The translations under genes were made by a program, and so were the position numbers. DNA of 64,000 nt, from NCBI GenBank assembly GCA_016584305.1, contig JACEEZ010021744.1, forward strand, positions 240,828-304,827, given 5' to 3'. Positions within the stretch are counted from its first letter, which is position 1; the number at the start of each line of letters is the position of its first letter. Positions 22,655 through 32,695 of this stretch are shown here, one piece after another. The stretch is from Chionoecetes opilio (Eukaryota > Arthropoda > Malacostraca > Decapoda > Majidae). A model generated the notes under the pieces. It saw only the letters and a program-made list of their open reading frames with translations. It did no database searches and had not been told where the DNA came from.

Positions 22655-23354
22655 CACGCAAACCTCGTTTTCCCGCACTAAGAGGGGGGATCACTGGTCC
22701 GGGAACTGCAAAAGTCCGGGAATCGCAACAGTCCGATACCATTACCCACCCCCGGACGTTTATCCTACTCTAGTATTTACTGTCCGGCAACCGCCAATAT
22801 CAACTACCCCGCCGCGGACTTTTACATCCGCTGAGCATGCTGCCACCTGGCGGGAGGCAGCAGAAAGTGTTCAATAGTCTCAAGAGAAGTTCCTGTACCA
22901 GAGGCAGTGGGGGTCTGGGGACTAACGGAGGCTGTGCAGGTGAACCGTGTGTAACGTGTGCCCAAATGTAAACAATACGACCGCTGAGCATGCTGCCACC
23001 TGGCGGGAGGCAGCAGAAAGTTTTCAATAGTCTCAGAGATGTTCCTGCACCAGGGGCAGTGGGAGTCAGGGGACTGACGGAGGCTGTGCAGGTGAACCGT
23101 GAGTGTCGTGTTCCCAAATGTAAACAATACGACCGCTGAGCATGCTGCCACCTGACGGGAGGCGCGGACACTGACCAGGGGTGACAGGAAACGCTTGGAC
23201 CGCTGGACAACTTGGTCAATTTACGAACAGGGCCAGGCATTTCAACGAAGAAGAAAAAAAAAAAAAAAAAAAAAATTGTCAGGGACTCTGACATATCCCC
23301 GGACCTCGGATTTTGTCCGGCAAATCCGATATCCTTGAAATCGAGGTTTGTGTG
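22655..23354. mobile_element. TA-flanked TIR element carrying tandem LINE fragments
   Basis: The ends are CACGCAAACCTCGTTTTCCC (22655) and an eroded inverse (GAGGTTTGTGTG to 23354), with TA on both sides. Same family as 58100-59090, sharing the GGTCCGGGAA-CGCAACAGTCCG region next to the left end. Inside, a 140-bp piece of the RNase H LINE C-terminal region (minus; HLHSLRQSPDSHCPWCRN-SETIE) is repeated in tandem near 22830-22985, 22985-23130 and 23130-23160, each joined by the same AAATGTAAACAATACGACCG segment. (A)n at 23250-23274. Confidence 0.75.
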
Positions 23355-23357
23355 TAT

Positions 23358-23527
23358 AGTACAGTTGCTCCTTGATGGGATTTGAACTTGGGACCTTATG
23401 CTCACCTCCGAGGCTCCTGTCAACCAAGTTAAAGATGGCCGTTAGAGTTGCCCCCGCCAGGATTCGAACTCGGGACATCGAGCTCACCACTCCAAGACGC
23501 TATAGCCACTTGGCTACCGCACTCCCA
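23358..23527 (-). mobile_element. Dimeric tRNA-like SINE (two A/B box pairs)
   Basis: Read on the minus strand from 23527: GTAGCCAAGTGGCTATAGCG (box A) and CCGAGTTCGAATCCTGGCGG (box B) form a first tRNA-like unit. Then TGGTTGACAGG (a second box A match) and CCAAGTTCAAATCCC (a second box B) form another. It differs from the main SINE family of the window. It could be transcribed by RNA polymerase III in principle. No intact cloverleaf with CCA-type acceptor pairing was confirmed, so I do not call a tRNA gene. Confidence 0.6.
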
Positions 23528-23529
23528 AA

Positions 23530-23900
23530 TTACAACACTGTATAAAATATCACAAAAAATACAAGAAATGCAATAACCAAACACTTAATTGATAGTGATA
23601 CAAGAAAAACAATAATCAAACACTCAATTGATAAATATAGCTCAGAAATACATTCAAATGCACTGTTGACCAGAAATAGTTTTATCCACCAGTGATAAGA
23701 CATAGACATATGTGTAATTATCACAAAAAATACAAGAAAAGTAATAACCAAACACTAAATTGATCATAATGTACCTTAGAAATACATTCAAATGCATTGT
23801 TGACCAGATATAGATTCATCTACTAGAATGATAAGATACACATACATTAGAAGCAATAAACAATCACTAAATTGATAATAATATAAGTAAAATCATAATA
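23530..23900. repeat. AT-rich tandem repeat, period about 134 bp (also 20510-20576)
   Basis: AGAAATACATTCAAATG starts at 23644 and again at 23778, followed each time by a ...TTGACCAGA-ATAG-TTCATC phrase. A further copy at 20526-20576 is interrupted by the hAT element at 20577. The units contain CACTAAATTGAT phrases. No gene. Confidence 0.8.
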
Positions 23901-23944
23901 CAATACATAAAGATTACAAATACAGAAAACATATGGCACATTCA

Positions 23945-24480
23945 TTTTTCAAATAATGGCGTTTTCCTTGCTTTCCTCTTGGCAAAATTGTGAAGCACAA
24001 CATCAATATCAGGAGATATTGCAAGTTGAGACTCAATACTGAGTAGCCAAGTCCACAAGTCGTGCTTGGGTCATTGTTGTTCGGAGAAGTTTTTCATCTT
24101 GAGTTTGTGAATGAACGCTCTGCAGAGGTGACAGTGGCAGGGATTGTTAGCAGAATGTGCAGGCTGATAGATACATTTAGGAATAGCACTTCTAGTCTGC
24201 ACTCTGTCAAGCAATTCAAAAGCTTGGTGACTCATCTGCTTCATTTTGTTCTGATAAATCTGTATCTGCTGTGCCATCATGAAATATTCTTTTGCGTTTA
24301 GGTCCAGCTGCTTTACCACGACCACGGTACAGTTTCACCTCGATGTCCAGGTTTGAAATAAGCAACTAGTTTTGCTTTATTCCACATAGCTTTACAGTTA
24401 TTTCGGAGATCTGTCAGTTCTACAAGCAAGCCCTCTATCTGTCAATTCTACATGCAAGCCCTCTATGTTCTTGATGGGCC
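23945..24480 (-). pseudogene. hAT transposase C-terminal relic (ZMYM-like dimerisation domain)
   Basis: On the minus strand, across frameshifts, the sequence reads GRGKAAGPKRKRIFHDGTA near 24300, then IPATVTSAERSF and (K)NF-LRTTMTQARLVDLATLS-ES, ending SPDIDVVLHNFAKRKARKTP-FEK near 23950. The S-A-E-R-S-F followed by R-TTM-x4-RL-x-LA-LS is the hallmark of the hAT C-terminal dimerisation domain, as in ZMYM1-like and 52K-repressor-like proteins. Only the last 150 or so residues are recognisable, in three frames with stops, so it is dead. It lies next to the 134-bp tandem repeat, which could be its 3' flank. Confidence 0.65.
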
Positions 24481-24621
24481 CCAGAACATAGAGGGCTTGT
24501 TTGTAGCCCCATCTCCTTTGTGTTACCAAATGTTGTCCAATTTACAAATAGGTGTCCATGAAAACATCCAATTTATCTGACATCAGAAATATGAACATTC
24601 GATTTATGATATTGTACTGTA

Positions 24622-24626
<5 letters not shown>

Positions 24627-24682
<56 letters not shown>
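24627..24682. repeat. (TA)n microsatellite
   Basis: About 55 bases of TA, followed by AT-rich sequence and then the left end of the 24722-25105 repeat. Confidence 0.9.
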
Positions 24683-24686
<4 letters not shown>

Positions 24687-24721
24687 ATATTAATTATATA
24701 TTTACTATATTTTATTTTTAT

Positions 24722-25105
24722 TATTTTGTTTTTTTGAGAAGTGAAAATGTACTAGGAAGGAGGCGTGTGTTTGTGCAGTGAGGGGCTGGAGGTGTGTGTG
24801 CATTGTGATGAGTTTGCCCTGACAATGAACCTACAAGCTGAGGTTGTAGCTCAGGTTGTAATGTTACTCAGGCTGTGTATGTGAAGTGTGTTGATCCCAC
24901 CACACCCTCGCCAGGGCTGCCTCACCCACCCACGCATCTCCCTGCCTCCCTCTCTGCCTGCCTCCTATGTGAGATATCACAATAGAGTGTAGTATGGGGA
25001 ACAGCCAGCCAGACAAGTAGTTACTGCACACACTGTCGCAAAGCTGTTTGTCCTCACCCCTTCAGTGTGCTCTGCAGTCTGGCGGATCCTTGGGGGCGGA
25101 GGGGG
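24722..25105 (+). repeat. About 390-bp direct repeat, copy 1 (copy 2 at 61440-61830)
   Basis: Nearly identical to 61440-61830, in the same orientation, including GAGGGGCTGGAGGTGTGTG and the CTCACCCACCCACGCATCTC stretch. Both copies are followed by G-rich sequence. No reading frame of known type. Confidence 0.85.
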
Positions 25106-25800
25106 GGCAACCATGGCCATGGCCCCCCTCGCCCCAAAAGGAAAACTTGTGTAGTTTGGCTCCCCTTCCAAAATGAGGACTAGGTGATGCACTGCTTGTT
25201 TCCATGTGCCTTTTTATCCTGGAACATCTGCATGCACGTATACAATAGTGATGCTGATGCACGGGTTCCTTGTTTTAGCCGGTTATTTATTACTATTTGT
25301 GCTACAAGGACATGCTACAGATCTGTTAGATGATTTAGTACAGTGTACTATACCTGGGTATGCCAGGCTATCTGGTACCTGCCCCCAAAAAACTATAACT
25401 GTAACTTGGCCTCCTCAAAACTTTACCCAAGATCCACCAGAAGTAGAGTAACACGTCATTACATGCTTATTTCATGCTGCAAACATTCACAAGCACTAGG
25501 TCATAGCACACACAGACAGAAAGGGTTGCATACAATCACTTGGTAGTAAAAACAGGCAGCACATTCACCATAATGCATCATTATAGCCAAAAACACACGT
25601 GCAACATTTCTGGTGTGTGGACGGGGCTGGTGTCCTACATAAGAAATGATGAGGGAGCCACAGAGGAGGAGGCAGTGGAAGCCTTGACAAGTGAGGGGGA
25701 AGAAAGGTGTCGGCCCTGCAGGGTTTACCATTGTTAAGGCAGTGTGTAATTTTCTGAGTTATGACTGTCACCACTGTTGCAGGTGCTGAGGTCAGAGGCG
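25106..25800. other. Upstream region of zinc-finger gene, no other gene recognised
   Basis: Several short open frames, none recognisable. TGTTGCAGGTGC at 25775 resembles a splice acceptor and could begin the zinc-finger coding exon. A promoter could not be identified. Confidence 0.4.
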
Positions 25801-25927
25801 AAGGGGGATGCTCCGCTCGGCAATAAAGGGGCTTGTTCTAGTATCGCCGAGGGTTCCCGCAGGACTGGCTGCTGAATGTGCTGTCGCTACTATTGCTGCG
25901 GTGGAGGCTGTGGGGCCGGGAAGCAGC

Positions 25928-27214
25928 ATGAGTGGCCGGGAGCAGCAGGATCAGTCTGCCTCAGGTGTGGGGAGGCACAGCTGTGATGGCAAGAATCACC
26001 TGGAGGCAGGCAGCTCAGGCCACAAAGGAGAGAACAAATTGGAGTGCCAACAGTGTGGTTTATTATTCAGATACAAGAGTGAGCTCAATAGACATTCTGT
26101 GACACATAGTGGTGGTGGAAAATATAATTGTTTAGAGTGTGGGAAAAGATTTACAAGAAAGGGTCACCTCACCAGACACACCCTGATACACAGCGGTTTT
26201 GGAAAATATGAATGTTTAGAGTGTGGGAAATTTTTTACTAAAAAGGGTAACCTCACCAAACACACCCTGACACACAGTGGTGTTAAGAATTATGAATGTT
26301 TAGAGTGTGGGAAAAGGTTCACTGAAAAGAGTAGCCTCACCAAACACACCCTGATACATAGTGGTGTTAGAAAATATGAATGTTTAGAGTGTGGGAAAAA
26401 ATTTACTCACACGTCTCACCTCACCTCACACATGTTGACACACAGTGGTGTCAAAGATTATGAATGTCTGGAATGTGGGAAAAGATTTGCTCAAAAGAGT
26501 ACCCTTACCAAACACACCCTGACACACAGTGGTGTTAAAAATTATGAATGTCTAGAATGTGGGGAAAGATTCACTCAAAAGAGTACCCTTACCAAACACA
26601 CCCTGACACACAGTGGTGTTAAAAATTATGAATGTCTAGAGTGTGGGGAAAGATTCACTCAAAAGTGTAGCCTTACAAGACACACCCTGACACATAGTGG
26701 CGTTAAAAATTATGAATGTCTAGAGTGTGGGAAAAAATTTATTACAAAGGGTTACCTCACCACACACACCTTGACACACAGTGGTGTTAAAAAATATAAA
26801 AATTATGAATGTCTTGAGTGTGGGAAAAGGTTCACTGAAAAGAGTAACCTCATCGCACACACCCTGATACACAGTGGTGTTAAAAATTATGAATGTCTTG
26901 AGTGTGGGAAAAAATTTACTCAAAAGTCTCACCTCACCAGACACATCCTGACACACAGTGATGTCAAAGATTATGAATGTCTAGAGTGTGGGAAAAGATT
27001 TACTGAAAAGCGTATCCTCACCAAACACACCCTGACACACAGTGGTTTTAAAAATTATGAATGTCTAGAGTGTGGGGAAAGATTCGCTACCAGCTCTACT
27101 CTCAGTGTACACACCCTGAGACACACTGGCTATAAGAAATTCAAGTGTGATATTTGTAGCAAGTGTTTCTATTTAAAGGGTGATATTATCAGGCACATGA
27201 AGATCCACTTTTGA
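25928..27214 (+). CDS. C2H2 zinc-finger protein, 14 fingers
   Basis: A single uninterrupted frame. The upstream-most ATG is at 25808, but ATG 25928 (MSGREQQDQSASG), in a better context, or an upstream exon joined at an acceptor near 25780, is at least as likely. After a short glycine/serine-rich N-terminus come 14 C2H2 fingers to the TGA at 27212. Finger 1 (CQQCGLLFRYKSELNRHSVTH) and finger 14 (CDICSKCFYLKGDIIRHMKIH) are diverged. Fingers 2-13 are near-copies of YECLECGK-F-xK-xLTxHTLTH. Linkers are HSGVKN instead of the usual TGEKP, and one linker (after finger 9) carries an extra KKYKN. All Cys and His ligands are present. No KRAB, BTB, SCAN or ZAD domain is visible. Likely a nuclear DNA-binding protein; target unknown. 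Adjacent fingers 6-8 are almost identical in DNA, pointing to recent 84-bp unit duplication or gene conversion. The only convincing intact protein gene in the window. Confidence 0.85.
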   Translation: MSGREQQDQSASGVGRHSCDGKNHLEAGSSGHKGENKLECQQCGLLFRYKSELNRHSVTHSGGGKYNCLECGKRFTRKGHLTRHTLIHSGFGKYECLECGKFFTKKGNLTKHTLTHSGVKNYECLECGKRFTEKSSLTKHTLIHSGVRKYECLECGKKFTHTSHLTSHMLTHSGVKDYECLECGKRFAQKSTLTKHTLTHSGVKNYECLECGERFTQKSTLTKHTLTHSGVKNYECLECGERFTQKCSLTRHTLTHSGVKNYECLECGKKFITKGYLTTHTLTHSGVKKYKNYECLECGKRFTEKSNLIAHTLIHSGVKNYECLECGKKFTQKSHLTRHILTHSDVKDYECLECGKRFTEKRILTKHTLTHSGFKNYECLECGERFATSSTLSVHTLRHTGYKKFKCDICSKCFYLKGDIIRHMKIHF

Positions 27215-27312
27215 GGTGGTGTGTTGTGTGTACAAGTGTGGTTGTATCCGTGCCTGTGGGAGTGTGTCCTGTGTGGCAATGGGTGGTGGTGGGGAGTGTA
27301 ATGCGATCCTTA

Positions 27313-29354
27313 AGCGGCTATCACACGAGGCGTTTCGTCGGACTGTTTCGTCGAACCAAACTGGCATTTGGCTTGACCTGTTTGACAACACATCTAGCAC
27401 ACGGTTGGGCAAACCGTTTCACCCAACCATAACACAAACAAAGATGAAGCGATGACAGTGGGAGGCACGGAGATTTGTTGTTAATGTTTTAACTTTAGGG
27501 GCATATATATACGTAGCTATTGGTGGTGAAAAGGGAGGAGGTGATTGTTAGAAGAGAACAGCGACAGATGAAGACGTGTTGATGTGGGCTAAATGGGTTA
27601 TAGTGGACGAGAACTGCGCGGTCGCTACCGCCGTTACCACTTGAAATTCTTCATAGGTATTATTTTTTGCTTAGTATACTGTGCAGTATTAATCCACTTC
27701 TGCGTGCGTAACCTTTAAAACTTATATACATATTAAAGAAAGTATAAAGTTGTCTAATAATGCATAGACACACCCCGACCTGCCTCCCACCCACCCCCAT
27801 CCCTTAGGACGTTAGGTTAAGTTTCGGTTATGTTAATATTTTCATCAGTGGCTCAAAGGGGTCGGAGCCCCACTCGTTAAAAGCTGCGGGGCGGGGCACA
27901 CTTGTTTTCGTATAATTCCGTCACTTCCCTGGTTTCTGAGACTGACTATTATTTCCTGGCCAAGTTTCGCTGCTTTTTCTGATGGAGATACATTGTTATC
28001 AATGAAAAAGGTGACTAGGATTTGGTGAGAAAAAAAAACTTTTTAACAGGTTTCCGGAAAATAAAAATATCTCTATCTGAAAAAGCAACAATTTCTGGCC
28101 AGCTAAATGTAGGGTAAATATTTACCCTAGGACCGAAATTCCCTACACAATTGGGAGTGTGGTTTCTCTTCACCTTAATAGATTCTAAGAAACATTTTCT
28201 CTATGAACTTCCGTCACAAATCACTACTTTCAGAGATATAAGACGTTTTTAATAGGAAGGAGTGTTTCATATGAGATATGAAAATTAAACTAACCTAACC
28301 CCACCTTTAGACTCGCTAATCTAACCTAACCTAATCCCACGCTTTAACCTCCTAACTAAAGCCAAATCTGCATTAAAAAAGTGTCCGCGGCAAGAGAAGA
28401 ACAGAGGCGATGCAGGTCACAAGAGGAAGAAGAGTGAGGCGGACGTAAACACTTGTCTCTCTCCTCCCTATGAACAACATGGCATTATCTCCAAAAGTAA
28501 TGATTTGCGACGGAAGATCATAGAGAGAATGTTTCCTAGAATCCAATAAGGTAAACAGAAACCACACTCCCAATTGTGTAGGGAATTTTGGTCCTAGTGT
28601 AAAATAATACCAAATGTAGTTTGTGTCTCAGAAAAGGACCGCGCAGTCCTCGTCCATTTTTACCTGATCTTGATATTACAGGTGGCCTTTTCTTCATAGG
28701 CCAGGCATTTGAACCGGCTGCTCCTGTAGAGAAAAAAAAAACACACAAAAGGGAAACTGAACAAAACAAAACTACATGCAAGCATGCAGTTTTAATGTCT
28801 ATTTCTCATCCATCACATTCTTTCCAAAAACTTTCACTGTCTCAATCATCCGCCCCTTGTCTCACCACACAGTTCCAGCAGCAATAACATCCATTCTCTT
28901 CCTGTCCTTTCAACCACCATTCATTTCACATCCCATTTCAGTCAAAACCACACGCATCATTTCCATTCTCTCCCCGTTATACTTCTCAGATCTCATATTC
29001 TACTAGTAATCATTATACCACAAAATGTAAACACATCAAATCAGCTTCATATTTCTGAAAATCCATCACATATATAATATAGACTGATCTGTATTCATTT
29101 TCCTGTAATGTATTATATGATGGTGTTCATTTCCATGCTTAATAATTGCTAACACTTTATAACTTACAGAAAAAGTATAGACTTATTTTGACTCCAGAGT
29201 ATGTTCGACGAAATTTGCAACATTTTGTATAATTTCACAAAACCATTTCATCGAACAAGTTGGGTGAAATGACCCTCGAAGTTCGATCAAACAGTCCGAC
29301 CAAATGGCAAGTTTGACGAAACAGTCCGACGAAACGCACCGTGTGATAGCCGCT
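27313..29354. mobile_element. PIF/Harbinger-like TIR element with TTA target duplication
   Basis: The ends AGCGGCTATCACACG-GGCG (27313) and its inverse (to 29354) continue inward as GTTTCGTCGGACTGTTTCGTC at both ends. TTA flanks both sides (27310-27312 and 29355-29357), the usual Harbinger duplication. No transposase was recognised. The interior is mostly the nested element at 27600-28665 and AT-rich sequence. It begins about 100 bp after the zinc-finger stop codon, so it probably lies in that gene's 3' region. Confidence 0.7.
27600..28665. mobile_element. Nested inverted-repeat element (ends GGACGAG-ACTGCGCGGTC)
   Basis: The left end TAGTGGACGAGAACTGCGCG and right end (inverted) AATGGACGAGGACTGCGCGG pair. 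Inner arms 28118-28240 and 28485-28612 are about 85 percent complementary, sharing CCTACACAATTGGGAGTGTG. A single end of this family is also at 10485-10540. No protein gene recognised. A short CCTAACCTAA run at 28290-28340. Confidence 0.65.
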
Positions 29355-29357
29355 TTA

Positions 29358-31160
29358 CTCGTATTGAGTTTTGTTTAGTCCCTATTATGCCAGTCATTCC
29401 CGTTTTCTTACTGTCATTGTGCTGTGAGTTCCAATGTTATTTTGACCAGATTCTCTTGTATTCGCGTATGTTCATATAGCACAGTTGGCATTTGTGACTT
29501 ATGTATATTAATAGGAAATATTACTTTATTATGAATAATTGATATGTAACTTTGTGAGTAACTACGTACGACTATATGTAACTTGTAGAGTTCCGATGTA
29601 AAGAGTTTGTAGGCTAAGAGAGGGAGAAGGTATGACCTGTTGAGAGAGGCAGGTCACTGAAACGTCCTGCACCATTTTATCGAGTTATCAACTATCATTC
29701 AGATTGTAAGACACTCTACTGGGTTACACTGGTGTAGAAGTGTTTCCAGGTTGACCTCTACACCTACGAATACTTTGTGGAGTTATTAATCTCCTGGACT
29801 TGGCATTCAAGACTAACCCGGGTACAGCTGGCGTCGCAATGTTGTGAGTACTATATTGTTCATTATTACATATTTGGGTTAATTGCTAAGTGATATTAAC
29901 CTTCTTGTACTAGTTTAACCTTTTGATGATGGTTTATGTATCAATGCAGTAGTATTGAGGGTTAATGACTTATATAATATAGCTGTGGAAATTATCCACC
30001 AAGCACCCTCTCAATAATTGGCAGAGTGGTGGTTTGTTTCCCCCCCCTTGTGAGGGAGGTATTGTCCGCTCATTAAAGGGGCAGCGTAGGGATGTATATA
30101 TATAATTAATATGGTGACGGGTATTAATTAAGGTAATTTAAGTAAATTATAAGTACTGGGATAGGATAATTGAACATTCCCATTAATATTAAGCATTTGC
30201 ACCTTAAATAATTAGCACCTTGGTTTGAAGCGCGGTCTTTGGCTGCCGCCCATTAGATTCTCGCCACCGACGATTTTTCACGTGTAGGTGGGATTTGTGC
30301 AGCTGGTCGCCTCCGCTGGCTTAAGATGTTAGTTCACTCCAGACCCTATTATCTTTCACTGTGCTTCTCTGATTATAATGAGAAAAATTTGTACATACGT
30401 TCATTTTGTACATATACGTGTTTAACAATAGGACGTGTCTTATCGACATAGTGAATATCAGTGCCGCGTCTATTAAGCCTGAATAGCTTCTCTGACGGAT
30501 TATACCTTCGCGTCTGTTGGTGTGATAACCACTTGATGCCTCGATACAAAATAACGCCTCCGCCTCCGCCCTTCACTGGCGGCCTTGATCACGCTGACCA
30601 ATTCGGATAACAAGACATTGCAGTATTGATAAGCCTACATCCAATTCAACCCTACTATCCACCGATAAGTATCCTAGTTACTTGACTAGTTGGGGTATTG
30701 TGTCGGGATGAGATAGACAATGGGTTTTGTATAGGTAAGATCTCAAATAAATATGTGCTTGTAGCATAAATTTCTACAATAGCTAAGTTACTGCTATCTT
30801 AAGTTTTCTATTCAGCTTTTGTGGGGGTCCTGTGACATTTTAGTTGTGTATTTGAGGTTGCATTTCGATCTTATTATTAACTGTTGAGGTACACAGTGAT
30901 TTAACAGTGGCTATGTTGTTATTATGTTATGGTACTATTGTGGCCCGGTCCTACAGGTTGGAACATATGGAAATAAAACCGAGTTGCTACATATTGTTTC
31001 ACTGCACCCGGATGGTCTAAGTGTTACAGGCAGTGTGTCACATGGATCTACCTAGTTGTAACATACAGGAAAAGAGCTTAGCTCGTACTGTCCCGTCTCC
31101 GAAACTACAATTATCCATCTTGGCTTCGAAATCGTGAATATTATTGGCATGTACACTCAA
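29358..31160. other. Non-coding stretch, possible decayed LTR element
   Basis: No open frame of note. AATTGGCAGAGTGGTGG at 30014 resembles a primer-binding site, and GGAAATAAAACCG at 30969 a polyadenylation signal, but no matching long terminal repeats were found. I therefore leave the region unassigned. Confidence 0.35.
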
Positions 31161-31334
31161 CCTGCAAAGTGATGGACCCGGGACCTGTCCCTTTTCCACT
31201 CAACTTTCCACCTTTTTCTGATCCCAGCTGGATTAACTTATCGGCAGGTAAAAGCTTCCATATGAAGGGTGGTGGCGGGGGTAGTGAAAGGGGATCAACT
31301 CAAATATTTAACACCTTTCCGCTATGCATGCATG

Positions 31335-31340
<6 letters not shown>

Positions 31341-31377
<37 letters not shown>

Positions 31378-31394
31378 CCCCCCCCCCCCCCCCC
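31341..31394. repeat. (CT)n followed by C tract
   Basis: Pure CT repeat, then about 24 C residues. It truncates the Tc1 transposase gene read on the minus strand. Confidence 0.95.
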
Positions 31395-32442
31395 TCCCGT
31401 TTAACCAACTCGATCATGGCGAGCAGTGACGTCGGTTTGTGCTGCTTGAAGCGATTTTTTAATACATTCCATGCATTTTCGATCGGGTTGAGGTCTGGGG
31501 AGTTCCCTGGCCACTTCAAGATGTTGATATTTTCTCCTACAAGCCAGTTCTTCACGATGACACTCCTGTGACAAGGGGCCCCGTCGTGCATGAATGTTGT
31601 GCACCGATGGATTTCATATTGGAGCTTCATATGATCCTTTAAGATGTGAATATACCGTGGTCCTTGCATGGTCTCGCCCTTCGGAAGGGAGTACAGACCT
31701 CCTCGACCTCCTTTGCCGCTGAAGGCGCCCCATACCATCACAGAATCAGGGTGTTTCACCATCTTGACCGTGAACTTGGGGTCGTACCTGTCGGATCCTC
31801 GTGCCCTCCGTACAAGCTGAGATGACCCACGGATCATCCTAAAGGTGCTTTCATCCGAAAACATCACTTCCCATACCATCACAGAATCAGGGTGTTTCAC
31901 CATCTTGACCGTGAACTTGGGGTCGTACCTGTCGGATCCTCGTGCCCTCCGTACAAGCTGAGATGACCCACGGATCATCCTAAAGGTGCTTTCATCCGAA
32001 AACATCACTTCCCTCCACTAATCCTTGGTCCAGTGACGATAACGATGACAAAACTGAAGTATTTTCTTCCTCATACAGTCGTTAATCAATGCCTTCTTGG
32101 CTGCGCGTCGACATGGGAGGCCCAGATCCTTTTGGAGGTGATATTGAATTGTCCGGATGGAGACGTCGTTAAGCAGTCCAGGATGATTCTTCTTGATTTC
32201 ATTCGCAGTCAAGAAAGAGTCCTTCATGTCTCTCTTCATCAGCTCGTCAGTCCTTGGAGTCGTCTTTCTCTTACGCCTTGACCCCTCTTCCGCTGTGGTG
32301 TAGTGCTAGGCAGGAGATCATTTTCAGCCTGCTTGAGACGATATATCGTCATCCGAGAGACATTGAATTCCGCAGCAATTTTAATGACGGAGACGCCTTG
32401 TTTGTTTTTTGTGAGGGCCCTGGCCTTTTCCTCTCCCGTCAT
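31395..32442 (-). pseudogene. Tc1-type transposase (DD34E) with an in-frame 47-residue duplication
   Basis: From MTGEEKARALTKNKQG at 32442 the N-terminal helix-turn-helix reads VIKIAAEFNVSRMTIYRLK. A frameshift near 32270 leads to MKRDMKDSFLTANEIKKNHPG and IRTIQYHLQKDLGLPCRR. A TAG stop at 32018-32020 interrupts WTKD-WREV. The catalytic part then has MFSDEST (first D), FMHDGAPCHRS (second D), and WPGNSPDLNPIENAW (E), with 34 residues between the last two, the Tc1 pattern. The block from VMFSDEST to VMVW is present twice in tandem (141-bp unit, about 31731-32008), duplicating the first catalytic strand. The C-terminus is lost in the C and (CT)n tract. Three independent defects make it inactive. 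Confidence 0.9.
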
Positions 32443-32695
32443 ATGCTTCACACCATCTTCGACAATCGTGGGCGGTGTGGGTGGGGGCCAAAAAGTACTG
32501 TGACGCAGTAAAATGAGTGTGGCTGGAGGTTGGAGCAGCACATCTCCCACGTCAACTTCTGGCTCCACACTGAATGCTGAGCTGCACATAACCTGTCTTA
32601 CTAATGAAGTACTACTGCCAGACGTACGATAACACCGTTAAAAATTAACTGCGTTCTTTGAAACAAAGAAAATAATTTAACATATTTTCCATGTA
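32443..32695. other. Spacer upstream of Tc1 relic
   Basis: Likely 5' flank of the Tc1 relic. No matching Tc1 inverted terminal repeat was identified. Ends in the TA that precedes the next element. Confidence 0.4.

Noticed and set aside
29400..31010. LTR retrotransposon with primer-binding site near 30014 and polyadenylation signal near 30969
   Set aside because: No pair of long terminal repeats and no gag or pol motifs found; isolated short matches are expected by chance.
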